Positions 8,456 to 16,231 of a DNA stretch of 64,000 nt are shown piece after piece (within the stretch, counting starts at the first letter, position 1; each line of letters opens with the position of its first letter). Under the pieces are notes generated by a model that worked only from the letters and a program-made list of their open reading frames with translations, was not told the DNA's origin and made no database searches. Position numbers and translations under genes: made by a program. This DNA comes from Streptomyces sp. DH24 (lineage in GTDB: Bacteria; Actinomycetota; Actinomycetes; Streptomycetales; Streptomycetaceae), in NCBI RefSeq assembly GCF_029813775.1, contig NZ_JARVKW010000008.1, positions 124,001 through 188,000 of the forward strand, given 5' to 3'.

Positions 8456-10747
8456 GTGGCCATCACTTACACGGATCTCATCGAGATCGACCTGGGCAAG
8501 CTCGGCGCGGCCGTCTCCGATTGGAAGAAAACCGTCAACGGCCTGAAGACCGCGGCGGAGAACGCCCAGGACGGCATGCGGGCCAAGTCCGACAAGGCGC
8601 GGTGGGCCGGGGTGAACGCCACGGTGACACGCGACTTCGTCACCAAGACGGCGCACGAGATCGCCGACCTCCATTCCGAGGCGAACAGCATTTTCCGGGT
8701 CCTGGAGGACGCCCACACCGAACTCACCTCGCTGCAGAAGCAGATGCGCACCGCTGTCGAAGTGGACGCGACCGATTCCGGCATCCGTGTCGAGGACGCC
8801 GGCGCCGGTACGGTCCGCTGCTTCTACCCCCACGTCCGGGGCGACAGCGACGAGCGCACCCAGGAGCAGCTCGACGCCCTCCACGAGTTGGAGGGACGCA
8901 TCAACCGCATCCTCGCCCACGCCGCCGAGATCGACGCCTCAGTAACCCGCGCGCTGAACAAGAGCCACGGCAATGACGCCCACGACGCCGGTCACAGCTC
9001 GTACGAGTCCCTTGACGACGCTCAGGCCGAACGCGCTGCCGAACTGGCCGGACTGGGAACGAAACTGAGCGACAGGCAGTTGATGGAGCTGAACTCCATC
9101 ATGAAGTTCAATGCCAGGGACGCGGACTTCTCCGCTGACTTTTACCAGTCGTTCGGTGGTCCGAAGGAAGCGTTGGTGTTTTACGGCCGCATGTCGCTGG
9201 ACGGCACGGTGGGTGACGACAAGCAGCGGCTCGCCCTGACCCGGCAGCTCCAAAAGAACATGGGCGTCGCCCTGGCGTCGGCGACCGACCCGGACAACAC
9301 GTCGCATCTGCCCTCGACCTGGGCGGCGGAATTCCGCAAGCTTGGCACCCAGAGCGTCGAGCTCCATCCCGGAGCGGGTCTGTCTCCGTACGGCTACCAG
9401 TTGCTGGGCGGGATCCTGCGTCACGGCAATTACGACGCACGCTTCATCAACCCCATCGCTGAGCACGTCGTACAGCTTCATCACAAGGACCCGTACAGGT
9501 TCATGGACAACAAGCCCATGACCGGCGGGGCCGACCTCGACTGGGGCTTCAACCCGTCAGGTAGGACCGGCGCTGGGTACGACCCGCTGACGAGCGTCCT
9601 GGAAGGGCTTGGGCACAGCCCCGATGCCGCGAAGAAGTTCTTCTCCGACGAGCCGACCGTGTACAAGGAGGACGGCACGGTCGACAAGAACGCCACACTC
9701 GATTACGACTACTTCGACGAGCTGAACAAAAAGAACTTCGAGTGGCTCCCGGACAGCCTCGCTCACCCCGGCAGTGACGAGGCGAAGCACGTGCGTGAGA
9801 TGGGCCCTGACGCCCTCGGGCACGCCCTGGAAGCCGCGACGACAGGTGTGGCCTGGGATGCCGATCCTCCCCAGTTGCACCGGGACGAACAGACGGCCGA
9901 CATCATGAAGCGGGTCATCGACCGCTACAACGTCACCGTCGAGGACGGCCCGCCCGAGGTCATGAAGGACAGTCTGGCGCGCATGGGCGCGGCGTACATC
10001 GACGACCTCAACTACTCGATCAAGGACTTTGGTGGTTCGGGTGACGAACTCGGTCGTGACCGGATCTTCGCGAACAGCAGCGACGGTTCGACCCGTACGT
10101 CGTTCGGTGAGCAGGAGGCGCGGAACTTCATGATGCTTGTGGCTGCGGATGAGGACGGCTATCAGACCCTGTCCTCAGCCCAACAGGTCTACGTGGCGAG
10201 CGGACTGTCGTCGCTGGAGGGCAACCGCGACGACGGACTCTCCTTCGCCCACAACTCGGCCAAGGTGAACGGCATTCTCGACGAGTCACGTGCCCATCAG
10301 ATCCGCGAGGACTTCAAGGACGACTCGACCGCCCGGAACCTGGAGATGGAGAAGCAGGGTGAGTGGCGCAAGGCGCTGATGTCCGGGGCCGTTGCGGCGG
10401 TCGCCGCCGGCGGAACCGCAATGGTGCTGGGGCCTGCCGCAGGCGTCGTCGCTGCCACCGCTGTCCCGGTGCTGCTCGAGTCGGGTGCCTCGACGGTCAG
10501 TACGGCCTACGGCAACCACACGCTGCAGTACCTCGAGGACAACGAGTACAAGAACGGCGCACGGGCCCTTCAGGAGGTCCAGGGGCTCGAAGACGTCGGC
10601 GAGCGCGGCGCCTGGGTGCCTGTCGCCAATTATGCCGACGCCGTCGGTATGTCCCAAAGCGAGAAGGACGTGCTCAACCGGGAGATCGAGCATTCCTACA
10701 GGGATGGGAAGGACGCCATCTCGGACGCGGAGAAGGTGGCGTCATGA
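8456..10747 (+). CDS. WXG100-like, possibly type VII-secreted protein
   Basis: A 763-residue protein. The first 100 or so residues are a helical hairpin with a central Trp-x-Gly (KARWAGVNATV, about residues 49-59), as in WXG100/ESX-like modules. A charged helical stretch follows (about 135-200), then a long alpha-rich body. A hydrophobic, Ala/Gly-rich segment (about 642-675, GAVAAVAAGGTAMVLGPAAG and onward) sits near the C-terminus, resembling pore-like or membrane-inserting segments of polymorphic-toxin-type proteins. There is no signal peptide. The GTG start follows a strong AGGAGG site. The stop overlaps the next start as ATGA. Codons ending in A or T are clearly more common than in the neighbours, suggesting acquired DNA. 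Secretion and toxin roles are inference; no nuclease or other catalytic motif was recognised. Confidence 0.8.
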   Translation: MAITYTDLIEIDLGKLGAAVSDWKKTVNGLKTAAENAQDGMRAKSDKARWAGVNATVTRDFVTKTAHEIADLHSEANSIFRVLEDAHTELTSLQKQMRTAVEVDATDSGIRVEDAGAGTVRCFYPHVRGDSDERTQEQLDALHELEGRINRILAHAAEIDASVTRALNKSHGNDAHDAGHSSYESLDDAQAERAAELAGLGTKLSDRQLMELNSIMKFNARDADFSADFYQSFGGPKEALVFYGRMSLDGTVGDDKQRLALTRQLQKNMGVALASATDPDNTSHLPSTWAAEFRKLGTQSVELHPGAGLSPYGYQLLGGILRHGNYDARFINPIAEHVVQLHHKDPYRFMDNKPMTGGADLDWGFNPSGRTGAGYDPLTSVLEGLGHSPDAAKKFFSDEPTVYKEDGTVDKNATLDYDYFDELNKKNFEWLPDSLAHPGSDEAKHVREMGPDALGHALEAATTGVAWDADPPQLHRDEQTADIMKRVIDRYNVTVEDGPPEVMKDSLARMGAAYIDDLNYSIKDFGGSGDELGRDRIFANSSDGSTRTSFGEQEARNFMMLVAADEDGYQTLSSAQQVYVASGLSSLEGNRDDGLSFAHNSAKVNGILDESRAHQIREDFKDDSTARNLEMEKQGEWRKALMSGAVAAVAAGGTAMVLGPAAGVVAATAVPVLLESGASTVSTAYGNHTLQYLEDNEYKNGARALQEVQGLEDVGERGAWVPVANYADAVGMSQSEKDVLNREIEHSYRDGKDAISDAEKVAS

Positions 10748-11379
10748 AGTCTTCAGTGCGACTTGTTTGGTGCGGGGTGATTGCGGCGCTCGGTCTGGCG
10801 ACGGGGTGCTCGAGCGAGCAGCAACCGCTGAGTGAGAAGTACCCCACGCAGTGGAAGACCTGTGACGCCCTCTTCGGCGCCAAGAACATGGACGCTCTGC
10901 GAGACATCCTCGGACCCGACGATCTGGAATTCACGAACAGGCCTCTTTCCGTCGAAAAGATCAGAAAAGGGCTCACGGAAGAAGCCCTTGAGCCCTACGA
11001 CGAAATCGAAGGTTTCGACGAATATGACGTCTGTTGGCTCTCGGGCGGATCCCAGTTCCGTTCCGACGTGGCGTGGGCCGCGGCGTCCCTGAAGGAGGTG
11101 CAGTCGTCCTCCGGGCGCTGGAAACGAGTGGGTCCGGACCTCTACGTGGCAAATAGTGCGGGGACTATTGATCTCGTCTTCCGTTGCGAGGTCAGAGGCG
11201 CTTCCAACGGGCAGCAGGCGCAGGTACTCCTCGAAGCCAGGGTCTCGGACGTGGGGTCCCCGGAGTTCTCACAGACGTTCCACGAGGAATTGGCCGTCAG
11301 ACTGGCTCGCGCAGTGCGGGACGAAGTGGCATGCACGAACGAGCCGGTCATTCCGGACGACTTGGCAATCCGCGAGTGA
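10744..11379 (+). CDS. Putative lipoprotein, partner of the WXG-like protein
   Basis: A 211-residue protein whose ATG overlaps the previous stop (ATGA). The N-terminus has a short positive region, a hydrophobic core and a lipobox (LATGC), with Cys at about residue 22, so it should be exported and lipid-anchored to the outer face of the membrane. The mature part holds a few further Cys residues (in KTCDAL, DVCWLS, VFRCEV and VACTNE), which may form two disulfides. It is not assigned to a family. Tight coupling suggests it acts with the upstream protein, for example as a surface immunity or anchoring factor; that is inference. It shares the AT-richer codon use of its partner. Confidence 0.8.
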   Translation: MKSSVRLVWCGVIAALGLATGCSSEQQPLSEKYPTQWKTCDALFGAKNMDALRDILGPDDLEFTNRPLSVEKIRKGLTEEALEPYDEIEGFDEYDVCWLSGGSQFRSDVAWAAASLKEVQSSSGRWKRVGPDLYVANSAGTIDLVFRCEVRGASNGQQAQVLLEARVSDVGSPEFSQTFHEELAVRLARAVRDEVACTNEPVIPDDLAIRE

Positions 11380-11381
11380 CT

Positions 11382-11404
11382 CGCCTGCGCCGCCGGCGCA
11401 GGCG
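11382..11404. terminator. Bidirectional hairpin between convergent genes
   Basis: A perfect 10-base inverted repeat with a three-base loop (arms CGCCTGCGCC and GGCGCAGGCG) lies in the 50-base space between the lipoprotein gene and the convergent hemoglobin gene. It lacks a T-tract, as is common for actinomycete terminators. Confidence 0.7.
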
Positions 11405-11429
11405 GGCCTCCGTGCTGCGGAGCGCCGAC

Positions 11430-11843
11430 TCAGCCCGCCGTGTTCACCATCGAGGCCGCCGCGTACGTCAGGTAGCTCCAGAGCGTGTGCTCGTGTTCCT
11501 CGGACAGGCCCAGCTCGTCCACCGCGACGCGCATGTGCTTCAGCCAGGCGTCGTGCGCCGCGCGGTCCACGGCGAAGGGGGCGTGCCGCATGCGCAGCCG
11601 GGGGTGGCCGCGGTTCTCGCTGTACGTCGTGGGGCCGCCCCAGTACTGGATCAGGAACAGCGTGAGCCGCTCCTCGGCCGGGCCCAGGTCCTCCTCCGGG
11701 TACATGGGCCGCAGGATCGGGTCCTCGGCGACTCCCTCGTAGAAACGGTGGACGAGCCGGCGGAAGGTCTCCTCCCCGCCGACCTGCTCGTAGAAGGTCT
11801 GCTCCTGAAGCGTGCCGCGCCGAATCTCTTTCACGTCCCCCAT
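11430..11843 (-). CDS. glbO: Truncated hemoglobin, group II (trHbO)
   Basis: A 137-residue heme protein closely resembling mycobacterial trHbO along its whole length. Shared features include the YEQVGGEETF opening, VAEDPILRPMYPEEDL, QYWGGPTTYSE and RGHPRLRMRHAPF. The proximal heme His is in MRHAPF, Tyr CD1 is in RPMYPEED, and the group II Trp G8 is in DAWLKHM. Proteins of this family bind oxygen and nitric oxide and are linked to redox and nitrosative stress. The ATG at 11843 was chosen because the family begins just here; the frame stays open further upstream but those codons look non-coding. It stands alone and is convergent with the lipoprotein gene. Confidence 0.95.
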   Translation of the reverse strand: MGDVKEIRRGTLQEQTFYEQVGGEETFRRLVHRFYEGVAEDPILRPMYPEEDLGPAEERLTLFLIQYWGGPTTYSENRGHPRLRMRHAPFAVDRAAHDAWLKHMRVAVDELGLSEEHEHTLWSYLTYAAASMVNTAG

Positions 11844-11953
11844 GCTCTCAGACGGCGGGACCGAGGACTCAAGACGTAGGACCCCCGGCACGGGCCCGGC
11901 GCGGCACCGGTCCGGCGCTCGCTTCCCGTGGCGTCCGGCCGCACAGTGGACGC

Positions 11954-12949
11954 ATGGGCGGGCGCACCGAGGGCAGGGAAGCGGACGACCTCGCCGCCGA
12001 GGCGCGGGCCGCCCTGGTGCGCGAGATCGACCTGAGCGGCGCCTGGGCGGCCGACCCGCGGTGGCGGGAGGCGTTCGCGGCCGTCCCGCGCCACCTCTTC
12101 GTCCCCTACTACTACGTCGCCGTCGCCGGCGGCTACGAGCGGCGCCGGGGCGTCAGTCCCGACCCCGTCGCACGCGAACGCTGGGTGCGCGGCGCCTACG
12201 CCGACACCCCGCTGGCCACCCGGCTGCGCGACGGCGAACTGCTGTCCTCCAGCAGCCAGCCGTCCCTGATGGCGACGATGCTCGCCGAACTGGGCGTCGA
12301 GGACGGCGACCGGGTCCTGGAGATCGGCACCGGCACCGGTTACAACGCGGCCCTGCTCGCCCACCGCCTCGGCGACGACGCCCTGGTCACCACCGTCGAC
12401 CTCGACCCGGAGATCACCGAGTCGGCCCGCCGGCACCTGGCCGCCGCCGGCCACCACCCCGTCGTCGTGACCGGGGACGGCGCGCTGGGCGTGCCCGAAC
12501 GCGCCCCCTTCGACCGGATCATCGCGACCTGCGCCCTGCCGTCCGTGCCGGCCGCCTGGCTCGGTCAGTGCCGACCCGGCGCCCGCATCCTCACCCCGCT
12601 CGCCACAGGGCTCGTCGTCCTCACGGTGCGCGACGCCGGGCACGCCGAGGGCCGTTTCCTCGCCACGCCCGCCTACTTCGTGCCGCTGCGCGGCAGCGGC
12701 CGGGCCGAGCCGCCGCCCGCAGCCCCGCTCGCCGGTCTGCCCAGCGGCGCCCGCGAGGACGAGCTGTTCCATTTCCTGCTGGCCCTGACCCGCGGCAGCC
12801 TCGACCCGCAGGAGGCGTACGCGCTGTGGCGACGTGAGGGCATGCCGCCGCGCGAGCGGTACGGGGTCACGGTCACCGGCGGCGGCGCGTCCCAGTGGGC
12901 CTGGCTGGACGACCCGGAGGGGCCGTACGCCTGGCCCCTCCCGGACTGA
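11954..12949 (+). CDS. PCMT-like (protein-L-isoaspartate methyltransferase family) SAM methyltransferase
   Basis: A 331-residue soluble protein. An N-terminal region with VPRHLFVPYYYV matches the substrate-side motif of isoaspartyl methyltransferases, where a P.H.F sequence is typical. The SSSSQPSLMATML segment and the SAM-binding motif I VLEIGTGTGYNAALL (about residues 116-130) follow. Next come a motif with acidic VDLDPE and the post-motif FDRIIATCALPSVPAAW. The C-terminal 110 residues are family-variable. It is longer than the usual 210-220-residue PCMT, as expected for actinomycete relatives, several of which modify peptides rather than repair proteins. No peptide precursor gene is seen nearby, so the substrate is unknown. 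Confidence 0.88.
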   Translation: MGGRTEGREADDLAAEARAALVREIDLSGAWAADPRWREAFAAVPRHLFVPYYYVAVAGGYERRRGVSPDPVARERWVRGAYADTPLATRLRDGELLSSSSQPSLMATMLAELGVEDGDRVLEIGTGTGYNAALLAHRLGDDALVTTVDLDPEITESARRHLAAAGHHPVVVTGDGALGVPERAPFDRIIATCALPSVPAAWLGQCRPGARILTPLATGLVVLTVRDAGHAEGRFLATPAYFVPLRGSGRAEPPPAAPLAGLPSGAREDELFHFLLALTRGSLDPQEAYALWRREGMPPRERYGVTVTGGGASQWAWLDDPEGPYAWPLPD

Positions 12950-12982
12950 CCGGCCGCCCCGCGAGGCAGCCGGTGCCGTGGT

Positions 12983-14623
12983 TCAGCCGCGCCGGACCGT
13001 GATCGTCGTCCACGCGCCGACGTGCACCCGGTCGCCGTCCTGCAGCGGCACGGGCACGAACGGCTGGATCGGCTCGTCCGAGCCGTTGACCGTCGTACCG
13101 TTCGTCGAGTTCTGGTCGACCACGGCCCAGCTGCCGTCCGGCTGCTGCACCAGCACCGCGTGCTGGTGCGAGACGCCCGGGTCCTCCGGCGGCACCGACA
13201 GGTCGATGTCGGGGGTCTCGCCGGTGGAGTGGCGGCGGCGGCCGATGGTGACCTGGTTGCCGGTGAGCGTGCGCTGCTGCTCCGGGGAGTACGCGGGCAG
13301 GTTCAGGCCCGCGGCCTCGGGGCCGGAGCGCTGCATCATCGCCATGAAGTACTCACGGTCCGGGCCGATGGTCGCCAGCCACGTCGTCGGTCCCTGCCCG
13401 AAGGCCGGGCCGCCGGGCGGTGCCTGGGTCGCGCCGGGGGGCGGGTAGCCGTAGCCGCCGCCCTGCGGGCCGCCGGGGCCGCCGGGGCCGTTCGACGGAG
13501 GGGGCAGCGTCCAGTCGTCCTCCCCGCCGCCCGCCGGGCCGCCCGGCTGCTGCCGGTGCGTCTCCTGCGGGAAGCCGGGCGGGGCCGGAGGGCCGGACTG
13601 CTGGAACGCCTGAGGGCCGCCGCCGGGACCGCCAGGGCCACCCGGGCCGCCACCGGGACCGGCGGGCGGAGTGGGGCCGGGCGGGGGCGGCATGGGACGC
13701 GACGGGTCGCCGAAGGGCGACGGGGCACCCGGTCCACCCTGCCCACCCGGCCCGCCGAAGGCGGACTGGGCACCGGGACCGCCGGGACCCTGCTGACCAC
13801 CGGGGCCGCCCGGACCGCCGTGGCCCTGCTGACCGCCGGGGCCGCCCGGTCCGCCGCCGACGCCGGACGGGCCACCGAAACCGGAAGGGCCGTCATGGCC
13901 ACCGGGACCACCGGGACCGCCGGGCCCACCCGGGCCGCCCGGACCCGCGGGTCCGCCCGGGCCACCGGGGCCGGGATGCACGGGTCCGCCGGGACCGCCC
14001 GGTCCACCGGGACCCATGGGGCCACCCGGTCCGCCGGGACCACCAGGGCCGGACGGTCCGCCGGGGCCACCAGGGCCGCCGGGGCGCGCGGGGCCACCCG
14101 GACCGCCGGGGCCACCGTGGCCGCCGGGGCCCGACGGGTCGCCGCCGAAGGGCGGGCCCGGGGGAATCGGCTCGGCGGGGCGGTTCATCTGCGACGGGCG
14201 CGAGCCCTGGTAGTCGAACGAGTCGTGGCCGCCGTACGACGGACCGGGCGGCTGCTGCTGGAAGCGCACGCCCGGGCCGGATGCCGGCGGGGGCGGAGCG
14301 GCCGGGGTGTACGACGTCGCCGTGTTCGTGAGGAAGTTCCACCGGCACTCCTCGCAGAACGGCGCGCCGCCCTCACGGGGCGTGCGGCACTGCGGGCAGA
14401 GCTCCGGCTGGGGCCGGCCACCGGGGCCACCGGGTCCACCAGGACCGCCGGGTCCACCAGGACCGCCGTGGCCACCGGGCGGCGGCGGGCCGGGCGGCGG
14501 GAAGCCGTAGCCGCCGGGCGGGGGCGGCGGAGGGGGCGGAGGCACGGCACCGGCCATGCGGTGACCGCAGACCTCGCACCAGTCGTCGGAACCCGACTGA
14601 TGTCCGTTCGGGCAGGTCGGCAT
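12983..14623 (-). CDS. FHA-domain protein with two zinc ribbons and a collagen-like linker
   Basis: A 546-residue phospho-threonine-reading protein, last gene of the PknG-type operon. The N-terminal zinc ribbon (CPNGH then CEVCG, residues 4-19) is followed by a second (CPQC then CEEC, about 77-95). A long linker is dominated by Gly-Gly-Pro triplets (about 165-385). The FHA domain occupies the last 100 residues: [15 protein letters not shown] and STNGTTVNG carry the conserved Gly-Arg, Ser-x-x-His and Asn-Gly. In mycobacteria the FHA protein GarA is the target of PknG and controls 2-oxoglutarate metabolism. Here no GarA-type ETTS phosphorylation motif is visible ahead of the FHA domain, so it may be a reader rather than a switch. 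A clear AGGGGGA ribosome site precedes the ATG. Confidence 0.9.
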   Translation of the reverse strand: MPTCPNGHQSGSDDWCEVCGHRMAGAVPPPPPPPPPGGYGFPPPGPPPPGGHGGPGGPGGPGGPGGPGGRPQPELCPQCRTPREGGAPFCEECRWNFLTNTATSYTPAAPPPPASGPGVRFQQQPPGPSYGGHDSFDYQGSRPSQMNRPAEPIPPGPPFGGDPSGPGGHGGPGGPGGPARPGGPGGPGGPSGPGGPGGPGGPMGPGGPGGPGGPVHPGPGGPGGPAGPGGPGGPGGPGGPGGHDGPSGFGGPSGVGGGPGGPGGQQGHGGPGGPGGQQGPGGPGAQSAFGGPGGQGGPGAPSPFGDPSRPMPPPPGPTPPAGPGGGPGGPGGPGGGPQAFQQSGPPAPPGFPQETHRQQPGGPAGGGEDDWTLPPPSNGPGGPGGPQGGGYGYPPPGATQAPPGGPAFGQGPTTWLATIGPDREYFMAMMQRSGPEAAGLNLPAYSPEQQRTLTGNQVTIGRRRHSTGETPDIDLSVPPEDPGVSHQHAVLVQQPDGSWAVVDQNSTNGTTVNGSDEPIQPFVPVPLQDGDRVHVGAWTTITVRRG

Positions 14624-14705
14624 GTCGGCGCTTCCCCCTCTCCTTTTCCGGCCGCACGGCCGGATTTCTCCAACCCCCAGGGGGTCGGGCTCGCTGTGGT
14701 CCGGA

Positions 14706-14760
14706 TCTTCTTCCGGCCCCGGCTCCGGAGTCTTCTTCCGGACCCGGCTCCGGGTCTTCT
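14706..14760. repeat. Two-copy tandem repeat (about 25 bases) in the VWA-FHA spacer
   Basis: Two copies of a 24-25-base unit beginning TCTTCTTCCGG lie head to tail at 14706-14730 and 14731-14754, followed by a partial third copy, within the 141-base spacer between the VWA and FHA genes. The unit contains internal CCGG-rich palindromic pieces and could form structure in the operon transcript. Confidence 0.7.
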
Positions 14761-14764
14761 TACG

Positions 14765-16111
14765 TCACTTCTTTACACGAACAGTCTTGGTCGACCGAGT
14801 CTCGAGAGTCATCTCGTCGGCCTCCTCGACCTTCGTCTTCAGTCGCACAGTACCCGTCGCGGCATCGACCACGTCCACCACCTTCGCGAGCAGTTTGGCG
14901 GTGTCCGCGTTTCCGGAGGCGCTCGCGAGCTGAACGGCGCGGCCCAGTTTGGCCGTTGCTCCACCCATATCGCCCACTTTGCGAAGATCGAGGCCCTGTT
15001 GGATGGCTTGCGCCAGTTCTGCCTGCCCGGTGTAGTGGGCGACCTGGGGGTTGATCGACGTGGACGCGACCATGTCGTCCGTCCAGACGGCCCGTACGAG
15101 ACCCTGTGCGCCGAGGTTGCGGACGCCGCCGTCGGGCTGCGGGACCACCAGCGAGACCCGGGCCGCGAGCATCTCCTGGCCGAGCTCCGCGGGCGGTACC
15201 CGCACGCAGACGTGGTAGTCACGGGACTCGTCGCCCCAGGAGCCGGTGGGATAGTCACCGGCCCGCGGACCCGCCTCGGTGCGGCGGTCGGTCAACTCCT
15301 CGACGGTGGGCGCGACCTGCTTGACGAACTCCACGGTCGTGCCGACGGGCGTCCACAGCCGCAGCGCGACGTCCGCGACCTCCTTGCCCATCGCCGTCTC
15401 CATCAACTGCGTGAAGTCGGAGGCCAGTCCGGCCGGGTCGGCGACGATGTCCGCGCTGCCGAGCAGGGCCGAGGCGATCGCTGTGACTTCTTTCACTTCC
15501 CAGTCGGTGCCCACGCCGCGTGCGTCACACGTGAACCGTCCGGCGCACGCGTCCAGCGCCGCGCGCAGATCCTGCGGCGACTCGTGCTCGTTGCGGCCGT
15601 CCGTGAGCAGGATGCCGTGCCGGATGGCGACGTCCGCCGAGGACAGCAGGCGGTCGGCGAGCCGCAGCCAGGTGCCGATCGCCGTGCCGCCGCCCGCGCT
15701 GAGCCTGCGCAGCGCCTGCTTGGCCTGCTCGCGGGTCGTGGCGTCGGCGACCGCGAGGCGGCCACCGGCCGGGTAGACCTCCTGGGCGACGTGCGTGCCG
15801 CCGACGACGGCGAAGTGCACGCCGTCGCGCAGGGTGTCGATCGCGGCGGCCGTCGCGTCGCGGGCGTTGCGCATCTTGGTCGGCGGGTAGTCCATCGAAC
15901 CCGAGCAGTCGACCATGATCACCACGGCCGCCGAGGGGCCCCGGCCGGCCGCGTACAGGTGCGGCCCGGTGACCGCGCCGCCGACCGTGCCGCCGCCGGT
16001 GGCGGTCACGGTGACGATGGCGTTGACCTCGCGGCCGCCTTCCGGCAGGTACTCGTTCTGGTACACGTCCACCGAGAACTGCGGCACGTTCGACTTCGCG
16101 AAATTGGCCAT
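14765..16111 (-). CDS. VWA-domain protein of the PknG-type operon
   Basis: A 448-residue cytoplasmic protein. The von Willebrand A domain (about residues 75-260) carries the MIDAS metal site VDCSGSMDYPP (Asp-x-Ser-x-Ser), with supporting GGGTAIGTW and LLTDGRNEH motifs. A beta-rich region follows (about 265-370), then a helical C-terminal tail (about 375-448) ending in Lys/Arg. There is no signal peptide or membrane segment. VWA proteins of this kind bind protein partners through a metal ion. The position between a PP2C phosphatase and an FHA reader suggests a scaffold or target for the kinase. The ATG at 16111 was preferred over an in-frame start further upstream because an AGGGGGATC site lies just before it. 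Confidence 0.9.
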   Translation of the reverse strand: MANFAKSNVPQFSVDVYQNEYLPEGGREVNAIVTVTATGGGTVGGAVTGPHLYAAGRGPSAAVVIMVDCSGSMDYPPTKMRNARDATAAAIDTLRDGVHFAVVGGTHVAQEVYPAGGRLAVADATTREQAKQALRRLSAGGGTAIGTWLRLADRLLSSADVAIRHGILLTDGRNEHESPQDLRAALDACAGRFTCDARGVGTDWEVKEVTAIASALLGSADIVADPAGLASDFTQLMETAMGKEVADVALRLWTPVGTTVEFVKQVAPTVEELTDRRTEAGPRAGDYPTGSWGDESRDYHVCVRVPPAELGQEMLAARVSLVVPQPDGGVRNLGAQGLVRAVWTDDMVASTSINPQVAHYTGQAELAQAIQQGLDLRKVGDMGGATAKLGRAVQLASASGNADTAKLLAKVVDVVDAATGTVRLKTKVEEADEMTLETRSTKTVRVKK

Positions 16112-16133
16112 GCCTGATCCGATCCCCCTAGAA

Positions 16134-16152
16134 CGCCCCACCGGGTGGGGCG
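16134..16152. terminator. Hairpin inside the signalling operon
   Basis: A perfect 8-base stem with a three-base loop (CGCCCCAC, CGG, GTGGGGCG) lies in the 120-base gap between the PP2C gene and the VWA gene. There is no T-tract on the leftward strand. It could be a partial terminator or an mRNA-end stabiliser that lowers or separates expression of the last two genes. Confidence 0.45.
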
Positions 16153-16231
16153 ACGGCTGTCCGCAGGACCGGTCCCCTCCGGCCCCTGTGCCTTCGCAGG
16201 CCGAGCCCGCCCCCGTCGGGAAGCAGTGGCC

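Noticed and set aside
13450..14110. Gly-Pro repeats as a possible CRISPR or satellite array
   Set aside because: The repeats are codon-sized (GGC/CCG triplets), encode a collagen-like linker in frame, and have no spacers.
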